Shown: in pieces, positions 13,670-25,436 of the stretch
Layout of the letters: every line of letters begins with the position of its first letter
How positions within the stretch are numbered: position 1 is the stretch's first letter
Source: Cololabis saira
Taxonomy: Eukaryota; Chordata; Actinopteri; Beloniformes; Belonidae
Assembly: GCF_033807715.1 (NCBI RefSeq)
Contig: NC_084596.1
Span: 36,480,879-36,544,878 of the forward strand
Direction of reading: 5' to 3'
Length of the DNA stretch: 64,000 bases
Translations under genes and position numbers: made by a program
The notes under the pieces: model-generated
The model's database searches: none
The model's input: the letters and a program-made list of their open reading frames with translations, nothing else
What the model was told of the DNA's origin: nothing

Positions 13670-14288
13670 CTGGAAACTAACACAGAAACCAACCTGTCTG
13701 AAGAATTCTCCACAAAGTGACATCCTGTCCCCTGAGTGTTCTACCTGGTTTTTAGATGTTTCTAGAAAACTCCTCAAATGAGAAAAACAGTGTTGGAAGT
13801 AAAACTAAGTTTTCGCTCATTAAAAACAAACAAATAAAATAAAATCCTAATGCAACAGATGAGATGACTTGAGGCTGGAGGATATGTTGCATGGCGCTGC
13901 AGGGGGGGGGGGTCCTCTCATCCCGTCGTCTCTCCTTCATCTGCCCGATACACAATTTCCAGCGGCTCATTTGTGTAACTTTCCTCATCTGCACAGACTC
14001 ACGCACACAAACACACAGCGACCCCATGTCCAAATGGTGTGGCTGGGCTAACAAAAGGCTCAACAGGAAGCGACTAATCCTTGATCTGCGCGGCGTCGCA
14101 AGAATGACCGCAAAACTCACACCGAGTCGCACACATGCACACACAAACACACATGCAGACAATCGCTGCCTGCTCTCTGTTACCACCCAGCAAGACGGAG
14201 CAGAGAAAGGGGGCCATCGCCTACAAAGAGATATGGAAAGAAAATCTTTTCCAGTATTTCAGTTAAAAAAAACATGACAATTTTGTGG

Positions 14289-14324
<36 letters not shown>

Positions 14325-14531
14325 GGTTCCCTGCATGTACCCCCCCGGTGATTTCATTGGCCAACATGTGGACATTATGGATCAGATGCATGAGGCTGGT
14401 ATTGACATGGAGTCACACACCCCTCACCCTGGGGGAGCTGCCAGAAGGGCAGAAGGGCACACACTTGGGGGGTGGGGGGGTAAACAAAGCCACCACAAAT
14501 AGGACAGTCTCCAATATGAGAATATGTGCAC

Positions 14532-14533
<2 letters not shown>

Positions 14534-14570
<37 letters not shown>
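14534..14570. repeat. (GT)n microsatellite
   Basis: GT array lying 76 bp before a long CA array of opposite orientation (14647-14731), so the pair forms a large inverted repeat. Confidence 0.97.
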
Positions 14571-14574
<4 letters not shown>

Positions 14575-14641
14575 GAGACTGACAGGGAGGCAACATGAGA
14601 GGGACAAGCCGTTTAACATCTGGCTAAGCGCTGACAGGAAG

Positions 14642-14646
<5 letters not shown>

Positions 14647-14731
<85 letters not shown>
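14647..14731. repeat. (CA)n microsatellite
   Basis: CA array of about 85 bp with a CG interruption near each end. It forms an inverted pair with the GT array at 14534-14570. Confidence 0.97.
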
Positions 14732-14817
14732 CAGGGAGCGGGCAGACGAGTCCCACTCCTAATTATTAGAACACTCTTACTTAACTTAACCCTGTCACTA
14801 GACCGTGACAGGCAGAG

Positions 14818-14872
14818 ATGGAGGGAGGAGGGGAGGAGGGGAGGAGGGGAGGAGGGGGGCGAGGGAGGAGGC
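14818..14872 (+). repeat. G-rich GGGAGGA repeat, quadruplex-prone
   Basis: Repeated GGGGAGGA units on the + strand give four or more closely spaced G runs, a G-quadruplex-compatible pattern. No gene is associated with it. Confidence 0.8.
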
Positions 14873-17577
14873 AGGAGGACAGATTTCTGTGAGGACAAGG
14901 AGAGGGATGAGCGTTTCTGTCTCCTTGACTGCTTTTTAACTCTGTGAATGCCACAACGAGGGGAATATGGAACGGCGAAGACCGATAAGGAAATGAAAAC
15001 GAAAGAGGGGGATTTTAAAAAAAGGAGGTATGGTAAGAGAAACCACATGCAAAAGTCTGCTTAATCCAAAATAAATAAACGAAACATTTCTTTGACTGAC
15101 AGGTGGCGCGTGGAAATTTAGAAATCCCACAGTCGCGACTGTTGAAGAAAAACAAAAAATCTGCTCATCATCTGTCAACATCAGTATCTCCATCCATCTT
15201 CCCTTTGTGAGAACTTCATTACTCCTTTTTTTCCACAGTTTATTTTTCTTTAATGTGACTTTTTTTTTTTTTTTGCAGTTTGTGCTACTCGGCCCCCGAA
15301 AGAAACAACACGCATGACATTTGCTCTGTGTAGGAACAGAAGAAAGGAGAGGACGAGGATGAAAGGAAGGCCTCCGGCTGTGTGTTTTAACAGCTGTGTG
15401 TGATGCACTCGGCTGAACGGTCAAACTGTTTTATGTCAGTGGGAATACACAAAGAAATCTGATGTGATTTCAGATGGGAAGCACTCCGCGGTCGTAGTAT
15501 AAGCTCTTATTTCTTTATTTTGGATTCTCACTTGAGCCCGTACGACTACGTGTGACCAAACGTAGGTATTTGGTGATAATGTCACTAACTACCTGTATAT
15601 GCTGTTCCTCTGCTTTTACTGGAGTCAGGCAGATGGGATCTGCATTTCAGCTCAACATCTCGCCATCGTCCCGCAATCCCCCCATCCCTCCTTCCCACAA
15701 CCATTTTTCCTCTGTTTTTATCTTTTCTTTTATGTCGTCCAGTCCTTCCGTCACTCTGAACTCTGCTGATTTGCATTTTCTTCCTTTTTCCTGCACATTC
15801 TTTCTTTAACTGATACCCCATTCTTTTCCTGAAGTTCTGCCCCTCTTTTAATGTGTTCTTATCCTCTTATTTGTTAATTATGTCTGTGTGTAAGAGTTGA
15901 CTGAAAAAGAAAGGAAGGAGAAGAGACGTTCGACATGTTCGGTGCAAAACCTGCACCCTTGTAAACGCGGAGACCCGGAGGAACGTAAACAAACAGACTG
16001 CAGCTGACACACTCGTACTGGGACGTGCATCAAAAAGGATGCCGGGGGTGGGAGAGAGAGAGAGAGGAACAAATAAGGAAAGAGGAGACAAAAAATAGAC
16101 ATAAGAAAGAGACTTGAGGAAATAAGAGGGCTGGAAAGTGTTGATCCAGAGCACCAATCGTGCACAAACCTTCACACCGACATGTCAACAGACACTATCA
16201 AATCTTTCTGCAAACAAACATGTTCACCGCTAGGGCGGATTTGTTTCATTTGTCAACACTCCCATTAATTCCAATCACACTTCATCGCATAATTCTTTTC
16301 TCTCCTTTCCTAGCCTTTTAATACTCACAAAACGGCGTCCCGCTGCTTTGAATTCTTTCATTCTCGAGCTAAAAAACCTTCCGACCCGAATACAGTAAAC
16401 AGTAACAGCCTTCGCAATAATGCGGCACACATAGTCCTCTTAAGGCATGATGGGGCCTTTATGTGCAGGTTTAGCGGCTGACAGGTTAGCGGGTTTAGTT
16501 AACAGCCGACGTGCCTGCTGCTGCAGTGGGGGGATTTATGGAGGCTTAGTGTTGAGAAGGCCCCTGCTGCCTGAAGTGGCAGCAAACTCAACAGAATTTC
16601 ATGCAAGAAGGTGAGGATTGTAGGCTTTTTAAATTGTTTAATGCAATTCTTTTTTAGGCATGAAAAAAGTTGAGCATGACTCCACTTTAGTCCTGTAAAC
16701 TTGCATGACAGTTATACCTTTGTAATGAGATGAATGTAATTAGTGTTGGTATTAGAGATGTTTGATTTCAAAGCTGAACGAGGCTCTCTGAAACAAATGG
16801 GCGAGATGAGGTTAAACCTCTGATATGTTCCAAAACAGGCGTCTAGACAAACACCTCATATTTTTAACGCCACAGAAGGTTTCTGCCAAGGATATCTTAC
16901 TGTCAGACGACGTATCGGACAATCGCGCTAACACCAGAGCACCAGTTTAAAGGCAACACTCATATTTTCCACTTGTTATCTGTCTGTGGCTAATTACAGA
17001 TAGCAAACAAAAATGTTTTGTAATGTTGCAACACATGTGCAAGATGTGAACGTGGGGCATCCACCTCAGACAATCACAAACAGTGCTGCAACAATTGCAC
17101 TACAAGCAACATTGTAGGTTCCCAGTCATTTATAATTCAATGAGAAAACAATCCAATCATACGACTGCATGTAATTAATTTGGCAAAGCTAAGAGCTATC
17201 AGTATTTTATTAAATTTATAACTATAAATTAAATGCACGGGCAGTAAATAATGTCAGCGCTGATAAGATAAAGAGGGCTCAAAGTTCGCTGATATCTGAA
17301 GTGCCACTGCTGCATTACAGTGTCATCGTTAGCTATACGATACGCAGCTTATCAAACAGTCTGCAGACTTCAGAAGAGTTTTAAAATATTTCTAAATAAA
17401 AGTTGCGGAACCCCATAAATCAAGTTTGACACTAGAAACTTAACTGATCCTGCAACTCAGTAATAATTGACTTTAACAATCTGTGATAAGACTGGATGAT
17501 CTCAAGCATAATAAAGCTCATTTCTGTGTGGAAGTCAAAAATAGGCCACAGTGTAAAGTAGTCCGAAGCTGATAGTT

Positions 17578-17580
<3 letters not shown>

Positions 17581-17671
<91 letters not shown>
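17581..17671. repeat. (GT)45 microsatellite
   Basis: One of the longest arrays in the window: an uninterrupted GT run of about 91 bp, followed by GAGTGTGAG. Confidence 0.98.
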
Positions 17672-17673
<2 letters not shown>

Positions 17674-19714
17674 TGTGAGCACTGTTCTCATGGGGCTGTA
17701 CCAGAGAGTTGTTTGTTCTTTATGCCTCCCCTGGATAGCTAAGCCCAGTGAAGGAGAACCCATAATTCTTTGCTGGAAGCAGTGCCTCTGCACATCCAAT
17801 TGCATTAGAAGTCTTTGGTGGAGGTGTGGGCTACTTGTGCCAAGATTTGTCCTGATTAGATACAGATTGAACCGTTCCAAAAGACAGCACAGACACCCCG
17901 CGCCCATCTTCTACTTCTCCTTCTCTGTTTTCTGGCCTCACTTTTATGGCGCACATGAATCTTCAGTGATCTTACACTGAGCACAGGGATGCTCGGCAAT
18001 CAACGGCTACAGTTCTCTTGAGCAAGGCAACGTTCCTCGTTGCACTATAGGCACTGTATGTTAAAATAGATGTAAATCAGGCCTAAACTTCATGTTTAAT
18101 CTGCATTTATAATCTGTTTCTTTTCATCCTCTTCTTTGTTCTGGTCAGGTTTAACGTGCTGACATTTGTCCCCTATATTTTCCCCCTTTTCCACTAAGCA
18201 TTGGGTGTCATTTTCCAAATTTCCTCGTCTACATTTTATCCTTTATCCCTCCCTTTCTCACCCTCTCCACCTCTCCTGCAGGGGTCTTTTTATCGGATCA
18301 GTCTCAGGTCGTCGCTTCTGTCTCTCATGTTCCATCAAGGATGCATCACTCAAACACACACATCTACACAAACTCAAAGAAGTAAGAAGATAAAAAGAGG
18401 GAAGAGTGACATATTGACAAGACATAGAGACACCATATCATACGTTAAGGAAAATAAATAACAACAACCAATAAAATAAAGTTAAAACGGAATGACTAGA
18501 TTATACACTTGAAGCTATACAGATATCTCTGTCCGACTGCCACCTAATTAGTCGCTGTGATCCGATTCAGCTTGTTGACATGTGTAGGAGATGTTGGTAG
18601 TCATGCTAAAAAGCTGTTTGTGTGTCTGGTAGAGTGTTTGTTGTATTTGTGTGGAGCTTTTTACAACCTATCTCTCACCCTCCCACACACATACACACAC
18701 ATTCACACACATTCACACCATCACAGCCTGCCAAACTTTTGGCTGTGTGGGTAAATCTTCTGGCAGCAGGGCTGCCAGAGCGCAGCTATGATGAATGCTG
18801 ATGGCAAAGAGCATGGGCAGCCTCTGAACCAGTCCCTCACACACAAATCCACACAGACGCACACTCACATATGCACGCTCAAACACTAATAAGATTCCCA
18901 GTGCGTGGGGGCCAAATGGCATCTTTCCACTGGTGAATGCTAATGTGAGCGCTGAAGCTTGTGGGCTTCCAAAACAAGAACAGTGAGAGCCAGGAGAGAT
19001 GATGACAAGAGAACATAGATGGGATTGTTTATTGGTGTGTGTGATGAAAGTCTGTGAACATGTGCGTTCTTTTTACCAACTGCAACAATTTGTATTTTGG
19101 TAGCACGTTTTTGACTTTAGAGGGATGTGTTTTGTCTGTTTGTTGGTGTGTTTACACCATCTGAAATGCCAAGTTTATCTGCAAAAATGCACCAAACTAA
19201 TATTAAAAATTGTGCCTTTTGCTAAGTTTCTCAAATGTATCACAAAGCATTCATAAGAGGAAGTGTGTCTGAATGAAAATAACAATAAGGTCGTGTTGTG
19301 GGGTGTTTTGTTTCATTGTCACAGAGTTGAATTAATTATGGCTAGAAGGACAATTTGCAAACAAAAATGTTCTTAATCTAATAAATTATGAGAATCAGGT
19401 GTGACACATTCAGTATAAGGAAATAGAAAAATGTTATTAAAGTACCTGTGAACTGAAGAGGAATAACTGCAGGGATTTTAAAAATCGATATTTCCTTGCT
19501 TGCAAAGTTTAAAAGTTTTGAAGAGGACTGTAAAACAGATTCGGCCAAAGTCCCACTATATGCTCAACTGGTTTAGGAGTCACATTAGTGTTATATTCAT
19601 TAAAACACTCGTTTAATATGTATTTTATAATGATCAGTCAACCATTTATGCAAAATTCAATGTGGTTGCAATTTCCTTGAGAGCAATGTGTAACAGAAGT
19701 GAATTGCTACTCAC

Positions 19715-20369
19715 AGCGCTCGATGCGGTCTTCAGGGCTGGAGGAAGTCTCGCGATCGGACAGGAGGCCTGACACGGCGAAGATCTTTTTCCCGCTGTCC
19801 TCGACTGCTTTCAAAGCGCTGCTGGGTGAGCTTCCGGGAGGGATCTGAGCACCGCCAAAGTCATACTCTTTCCCCTCGGCGTCGGAGTAGCGCAGGTGGG
19901 GGGAAGCGTCTGCGTCCAGGCAGCCTTTGAGGCGCTTGGCCGGGGTGAAGGCGGACTGATACCCGCCCGGTGCCCCGTCCCGATCGTCTGGAGGTGAAGC
20001 AAAAGGCCTGAACGCGCCAACGCCGCTGTGATTCAGCATACTGATGGGCGAGCAGTCCAGGTTAGGTGGGGCGAACTGATGATGCAGGTGGAGGAGGGAC
20101 GGGGGAAAGTCCCTGTTGGGGAATCCACCCGGGACTGCACCTTGGCGGTGGTACATTGATGCAAAAGTGTAAGAACCATTGTTGAATGGCAAGTGGACAT
20201 CTTTTTCCACCGACACTGGAACGCCAAAGGGACGTGGCTGCTGGCAGGGAATCGAAGCATCACGAGAAGCTTCGGCCGTGGAAGCCAGAACCATGAGAGC
20301 TGGGGAGGCCAGAGGATTAGGGAGATAGGAGGAGCTCTCCATCTTGAAGGCGGCCCGGTGGAGGTCCAT
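19715..20369 (-). CDS. rnf220: E3 ubiquitin ligase RNF220, first coding exon (N-terminal region)
   Basis: The exon encodes residues 1-218 and the first base of codon 219. I recognise the protein as the N-terminus of vertebrate RNF220, from stretches such as MDLHRAAFKMESSSYLPNP, SVEKDVHLPF and GKKIFAVSGLLSDRE. RNF220 is a RING-type ubiquitin ligase known for modulating Wnt/beta-catenin and Shh/Gli signalling; its C-terminal RING is not in this window. The start is the ATG at 20369-20367, where known RNF220 proteins begin. The frame is open further upstream, but that part lacks a good start. The exon ends at 19715 with donor GTGAGT at 19714-19709, in phase 1, leaving the first base of Cys219. 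This region is low complexity, rich in Pro/Ser, with no enzymatic motif. Whether this is the a or b fish paralogue cannot be told. Confidence 0.93.
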
Positions 20370-20545
20370 GTTTGGGCGGACAAAGGTGGTTCTAAAGATT
20401 ATAGGAGGAGGAGGAAATGATTCCTCCTCGGTGTGATTGGGAGCTATACCCGAGGCCCTCGAAATGGGGCTGAGAAAGTTCAGGAATCTGGGTTGATGAG
20501 TTGAAGGATTCAGTTTTGGGAGGAAGGGGTTCAGAAAAGACCCCT
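20370..20545 (-). other. rnf220: Candidate 5' UTR part of the rnf220 coding exon
   Basis: Upstream of the start codon, the minus strand shows a good acceptor, tttcctttctaatag, with intron ending at 20546 and exon starting at 20545. A second good acceptor, tttgtatttcctcag, ends at 20895. No strong donor was seen between them, so they look like alternative acceptors for one exon. With the longer form, short upstream ORFs (for example ATGAGGAACGAACTTTGA) would be included in the leader. Confidence 0.6.
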
Positions 20546-20976
20546 CTATTAGAAAGGAAACCAAAAATATATATCAAGCACCAAATGATTGGTTTTGCTT
20601 GAATTCAGTTTTCTTCAGTAGAACTAAATTAATTCAGTGCGTCATTTGCAGAGTTCTTTAATCAACACGGCTGGATATCTTCTGTTGTTCATTTGAGTCA
20701 CACTTTGGACAAGCGTTGCCCTGATGATAAATACTATGAGTGGGTTCTGTGACGTTTAGGCTCCTGGGTTATACAGCAAACAAATGTCCCGTCTCTGGTA
20801 ACTGCTGGGTGTGTTCCCGAAGCCGAGTGGTCCAAGCAGGTCGGACGTCTGGTGGTCATCAAAGTTCGTTCCTCATCTTCAGAAGCTCAGCCAACTGAGG
20901 AAATACAAAGCACAAAAAAATGATTATTATTGTCTAATTATTGTTTGCAGGTAATTAGTCAACAATGTCTCATAAT
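20546..20976. other. Intronic or alternative 5' UTR sequence beside rnf220 exon
   Basis: No coding region. The part 20546-20894 would be exonic if the distal acceptor at 20895 is used. The rest precedes the hAT MITE and its left 8-bp duplication (20969-20976). Confidence 0.5.
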
Positions 20977-21665
20977 CAGAGGAGGGTAGTAACGAGTTAC
21001 ATTTACTCCGTTACATTTACTTGAGTAAGTTTGGGGAAATTTTGTACTTTTAGGAGTAGTTTTGAATCACTATACTTTTTCTTTTACTTGAGTAGATTTG
21101 TGAAGAAGAAACTGTTACTCTTACTCCGCTACATTAGGCTACGTTGAGCTGTTACTTTTCTTTTATCCCTTATTTGTTTTTGCATGTTTTGTCACATATA
21201 CACAGACTCAAACACACACACAGTTTCTATGAGTTCATGGGCTTGTTCTAGTTCTGCCTGGTTAAAAAAGTACAAAGGCTTGAAATTTTGTGCTACTTGT
21301 GCTTAATTTATTTTTTATTCTGTTATTTTATTTATTTTATTAGAAGTACTTGAATTTACTTTAAGATTATTTTAATTTAAGCTATTTTTTATTAATTTTA
21401 ATTTATTTTATTATTTTATTGATTTAATTTGCCTGAAGATGATTATTTTGTACTTTTGGTCTGTTTGAATGGTTGTGTTAAAAAAATCAATCAGGCGATA
21501 CTCAACAGTTACTCAGTACTTGAGTAGTTTTTTCACCAAGTACTTTTTTACTTTTACTCAAGTAATTATTTGGATGACTACTTTTTACTTCTACTTGAGT
21601 CAAATTATTCTGAATTAGCAGTACTTTTACTTGAGTACAATCTTTGGCTACTATATCCATCTCTG
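20977..21665. mobile_element. Non-autonomous hAT-type MITE in rnf220 intron
   Basis: The ends are CAGAGGAGGGTAGTAACGAG and, complemented from the other side, CAGAGATGGATATAGTAGCC. An exact 8-bp duplication CTCATAAT sits at 20969-20976 and 21666-21673. Sub-terminal sequence repeats variants of TTACTTGAGTA and TTTTACTCAAGT in both orientations. This is a familiar fish MITE pattern. There is no transposase; the centre is AT-rich. The 8-bp duplication supports hAT assignment. Confidence 0.95.
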
Positions 21666-21673
21666 CTCATAAT

Positions 21674-22979
21674 ACAAATAAAATGTTACATTTAACACTT
21701 CATTTTGTCTTAAAACACAATGGATATACAAAAAAAAATGATGTTTTTCCCCTCAATCTATATGTTTTGGAAAGGGAAGGAGCTGAGTGAAATGTTTTCC
21801 AATAAAGAAGCTTTTGCAAGCCAAGACTTGAAGACAGAGCCTTTAGTGTTCTTAAGCTGAGACTGTTGTTGAAGTCACAAACTTAAAACCTCTTGGGAAA
21901 AAGTGTCCCCGAGCTGACACTGTCGATCAGATCCTGCAAATCCCTGCCCTTTGACAAACAGCCAAGAACTCTTTCAAACCCCAAACTTCTCTCACTATCC
22001 CTTCCTCTTTGAAGAAGAAAAAAAAACTTCTCTACCACACATCGTTGCATTCTCATCTTTAAACACCCTTATGTCTCATCTCTTTCCAAATGTCCCCTCC
22101 TTGTCACCCATTCTCCTTATCTGTCCATCTCCTCTTGCTCTCCCTCTTCCCTCCTTCTCCATCACCTCCTCTCATCTCCCCTGTTGCTATCTATTCTCCC
22201 TTATTCCTCCATCTCAGATCTCGGTCTAAGCCGCTTATTCCTACCATCTCCCGGGATATTATTGGACCAGAACCACTTGTCTTAAGATAAGGACACGCAC
22301 ACGCCCGTCACCCACACCCACACATCTGATAAGAGCCTGTGTGGCTCAATGTTCAGCTCCACAGCTGAGTCGGTGGGGCGAACACATTCCACGCTCTCTT
22401 GGGCTGTGCTAACCCTATCGCTTCATCTAACTACTTTTAATTCACCAATTTTTAACTATCTGTGTCCTCTTTCTTTGTACATCTTTCCTGTCAATCTCTC
22501 CTCCTCTCATCCCTACATCGTACCCTCCCTCTCCCATTTTTGCCTCCTCTTTCTCCCCTGGGTGATTCTGATGGGTGATATCATATCAGGCCTCTCCATC
22601 TGCCATCCACGAGCAAGAGGAAATCTGACTGAGTGAATAAATTAGCTGTACTTGACCTCATGACTCCCCCGGCATCCGAGGCAACAGACCGAAATCTTCC
22701 CTCCTGGGGATTAAATTGTAGCGGGGTTTGGTCGGTCAGAGGAATGCACAGAGGCAGCGATGAAAGGGGGAATAACATTTTAGAGGGTTTTATCCATAGA
22801 GACCCATTTGAAGATTGCTGGTTGGTTAAAAGTGCCAAATATAAAGACTCAGAGAAGGTAAAGATGCACTTGTCATATGTGAAAACGGGATTTTATGGCA
22901 GATGGGAAAAAAGGATCAGCTAAAATGTTTATAGGTCACTTTCAGCAAATTTGTTGAATCTGATATCAGAGATAAATTA
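21674..22979. other. Non-coding intronic stretch with pyrimidine-rich segment
   Basis: No gene is supportable. The segment 21960-22215 and about 22480-22560 is C/T-rich on the + strand, with many TCTCC and CCTCC words. The open frames there are by-products of that bias. Confidence 0.6.
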
Positions 22980-23620
22980 GGTATGTTCTGTGAAAGACCA
23001 ACATTCATATTTGTGCAAATCGTAAATTTCAAAAATGTATTGAATAGTAAAACTGAAATATGTTATAATTTCAATAAAAATATCAGCTCTTTTAGAATTT
23101 GATGACAACATGCCTCCAAAAAAGTTGGGACATGGGCAGCCAAAGGCTGGAAATGTTACTGGCACAAAAACAAAACAGCTGGAGGAACATTTTGCAAAAG
23201 ATTAGGTTACTTGGCGACAAGTCAGCGATATGATTTGGTCTAAAAATTGCATCTTAGATTTTCCAGTCCACAAAAACAAAGACAAAAAAGAAATATAAAA
23301 GAAATGAAAAATATAAAATAAAATAAAAATATAAAGAAATACTGATGTTCAAAGCGCAGACCAATTTCACAATAGTGTCCCTCACCGTAAAACTGTCAAA
23401 ACTTTGAATATATCATCAATGGATAATTGAAGGATTACAAGACTGGAGAGGGAGTTTTGGCATGAGGGATCAGGCCAAAACCTAATATTGGCTACCCTTG
23501 CACCACTGCATGGGCTCAGGAACATCCAGAAATTATAGCAAATCATGATCAGATTAATTAAAATCTGACATTGTTTTTGGAAACCACGAATGCTGAATCC
23601 TCCAGCCCAAAGGCTTAAGC
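22980..23620 (+). mobile_element. Degenerate Tc1/mariner-type transposon, 5' part
   Basis: Diverged sequence includes caaaaaagttgggacatggg near 23114, and later 'gcatgggctcaggaacatcc' and 'tttttggaaaccacgaatgc'. I recognise these as parts of a fish DNA-transposon family with a Tc1/mariner-type transposase. The coding frame is broken throughout. It stops abruptly near 23620 and the same family resumes at about 24655, so another element has split it. Confidence 0.65.
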
Positions 23621-23624
23621 ACTG

Positions 23625-24500
23625 TAAAGCCTGGGATATACTTGCTGTTGGTGCCTGCGTTCGCGTCCGTTCGCGTGCACCACCAACTGCAACGTCGCTC
23701 GCATAGTACGCAAGGAGAGCACGTTGTACCGGCGGTGACCGATAGTGGGCAGTAAGCAGAGCACCAGTTGGAAAAGTGATTAAATATTTAGTAGTAGCGG
23801 TAGTAGCAGTAGCAGATTAGAACAACAAACAAGTTAACATGACACCATTGGATGATATAGGAGATTATAACATTGCTTTGGTTGCGATCTCGGCAAAGGA
23901 AACGACGCCAGCAACCTCCGTCGTCACTAGCTGGTATCAGACCGGGACCAGCGCCACTCGCGCCAAGAGCCAGAACTGCAGGTCGCTACGTGTTTCAGTG
24001 TCTTTTTGAGAACGTGCACATCGACGAGTCAAATGAACGCAGGATACGCGTGGCGGCCATGATGCGTAGGCGGTCTGAACTGCAAGTACATCCCAGGCTT
24101 AACACCCCCCATGCCCTTGCTGTATATATAGATATATACATCAGCATGACTTATGTACATTGTTGTCTTTCATGACTATTTTGGACCTATTTATATTGTT
24201 GTGTTTCTGAAACATGCTGGGGTGATTACAATTTTGTCTATCATGTACAAACATGCATATAAATGACAATAAAATTAGCTTGAACTATCTTGCACTCAGC
24301 CTGTATCTGTGATGGGTTTGGGGCTTTGAGTGGGCAACATGCCTGTCTGGACAGGAAATATCAATGCCTAAAGGTATATACAGGTCTGAGAGCAACATAT
24401 ACTCCTGTCCAGACATTTTTTTTCTTTTTTCACTGGACTTGTCTTGCATATAATAGCAGTGCAATCCTAAACCACATATGCCTATTGCAGTGCAGCCCAA
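23625..24500. mobile_element. Insertion splitting the Tc1/mariner relic, family unresolved
   Basis: This segment separates the two halves of the relic. It begins gcctgggatatacttgctgt and is CpG-rich over its first 130 bp, a style seen at the ends of several fish DNA elements. An open frame at 23873-24175 is arginine-rich but I recognise no domain. The right end is unclear, and matching inverted ends were not found. Confidence 0.4.
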
Positions 24501-24650
24501 ATCCAGCTCTGGAGTGCCAGTGCCCTGCATATTTTAGATGTTTCCTTGCACACCTAATTCAAACGGATGGATCACCATCAGCTTCTCATCAAGATCTGCA
24601 CAAGTCTGTCACTGAGCGATTGATTTGAATCAGGTGTGCTGAAGCAGGGA
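24501..24650. mobile_element. Short palindromic MITE fragment
   Basis: The left arm, ccctgcatattttagatgtt followed by cacacctaattcaaac, is roughly complementary to the right arm, tttgaatcaggtgtgctgaa with gcaggga. The imperfect palindrome of about 130 bp matches a common fish MITE by eye. It lies inside the interruption of the Tc1/mariner relic. Confidence 0.65.
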
Positions 24651-24654
24651 ACTG

Positions 24655-24925
24655 GCAGCTGAACTGGCCTGTCTGCAGTCCGGACCACCAATGGACAACA
24701 TCTGGCCCATCATTCAAAAAAAACTACAACAAAGAAGATCCAGGACTGCTGAGAGGCTCAATTCCTATATCAGGCCAGAACAAGGACATCTGTCTGCTCC
24801 CAAATATTCCAGGAACTGGTCTCCTCGGGTCCCTCATCAAAGAAGGGATGCTACACATTGGTTAGCATCACCCTGTCAAAACTTTGTGACACATTCCTGC
24901 CATTAAATTACATTTAAAAACAAAA
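24655..24925 (+). mobile_element. Degenerate Tc1/mariner-type transposon, 3' part
   Basis: Includes cagtccggaccaccaatgga, then ctacaacaaagaagatccag, actggtctcctcgggtccct and agaagggatgctacacattg. These correspond to the C-terminal transposase region, around the 'SP-(I/M)-E/D-N-(V/I)-W' block, of the same family as 22980-23620. The reading frame is disrupted. It continues the left half after a gap of about 1 kb. Confidence 0.65.
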
Positions 24926-25395
24926 TCATCCTGTTTTTGCTTTCTTAAGAAGGTACATTTACTTTAATTTAAAATGTGATTTTAAAATGTGATTTGTTCT
25001 AGGAGTTTATGAGATTAGTCAGTCATTTGTAAATGATTGAATTCTGTGTTATTTATTTTAAAAGTGTCCTAATTGTTTTGGGATTAGATTTGTATTATGG
25101 GAGATAAAACTCACATTAAAATTCTAGACAAAATAAACCTTGAAAGTCCAACACAAAGTTGTTAACACATACCGGGAACAAAGAAGGGATAGAAACTCAC
25201 GGCGCATTAAGTGGGTCCTGGCTGCCCTAGATGAGCTTGAAAGCTGTGCTGACTATCAGCCAACATCAAAGGAGAAACTCCCTGGGAAATAAAAGGAGAA
25301 AATCTTTTATAGCTATCAGCTGTCCAAAACACTCATTCAAATCAATTTTCAAATCTGATCTCGGCGTTGGTAAGCTCCTCCACCTCCCACACAAA

Positions 25396-25396
<1 letters not shown>

Positions 25397-25433
<37 letters not shown>
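25397..25433. repeat. (CA)n microsatellite
   Basis: Uninterrupted CA dinucleotide array of about 37 bp. Confidence 0.97.

Positions 25434-25436
<3 letters not shown>

Larger units (their letters stand above)
8837..19714. other. Non-coding stretch, inferred rnf220 intron
   Basis: This region lies directly 3' of the rnf220 coding exon donor on the minus strand. No further rnf220 exon was recognised. It has retroelement fragments, long CA/GT arrays and two stretches of unique sequence that look non-repetitive (about 11340-11470 and 16400-16620). These could be conserved non-coding DNA, but that cannot be judged without an alignment. Confidence 0.6.

Noticed and set aside
13466..14947. Several open frames up to 211 codons on both strands
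   Set aside because: All run through long CA/GT arrays or the GGGAGGA repeat; no recognisable protein.
17581..17907. Open frames with poly Cys-Val or His-Thr
   Set aside because: Caused by the (GT)45 array.
1..19714. Search for rnf220 downstream exons
   Set aside because: No stretch matching the expected next exon region (a CPIC-type zinc motif) was recognised by eye; absence is not proven.
20033..20383. 116-codon minus-strand frame overlapping the rnf220 exon
   Set aside because: A shadow in another frame of the conserved rnf220 coding sequence.
23873..24175. Arg-rich 100-codon frame as a possible transposase or host gene
   Set aside because: No recognised domain; lies within a segment that interrupts a Tc1/mariner relic, so treated as part of an unresolved element.
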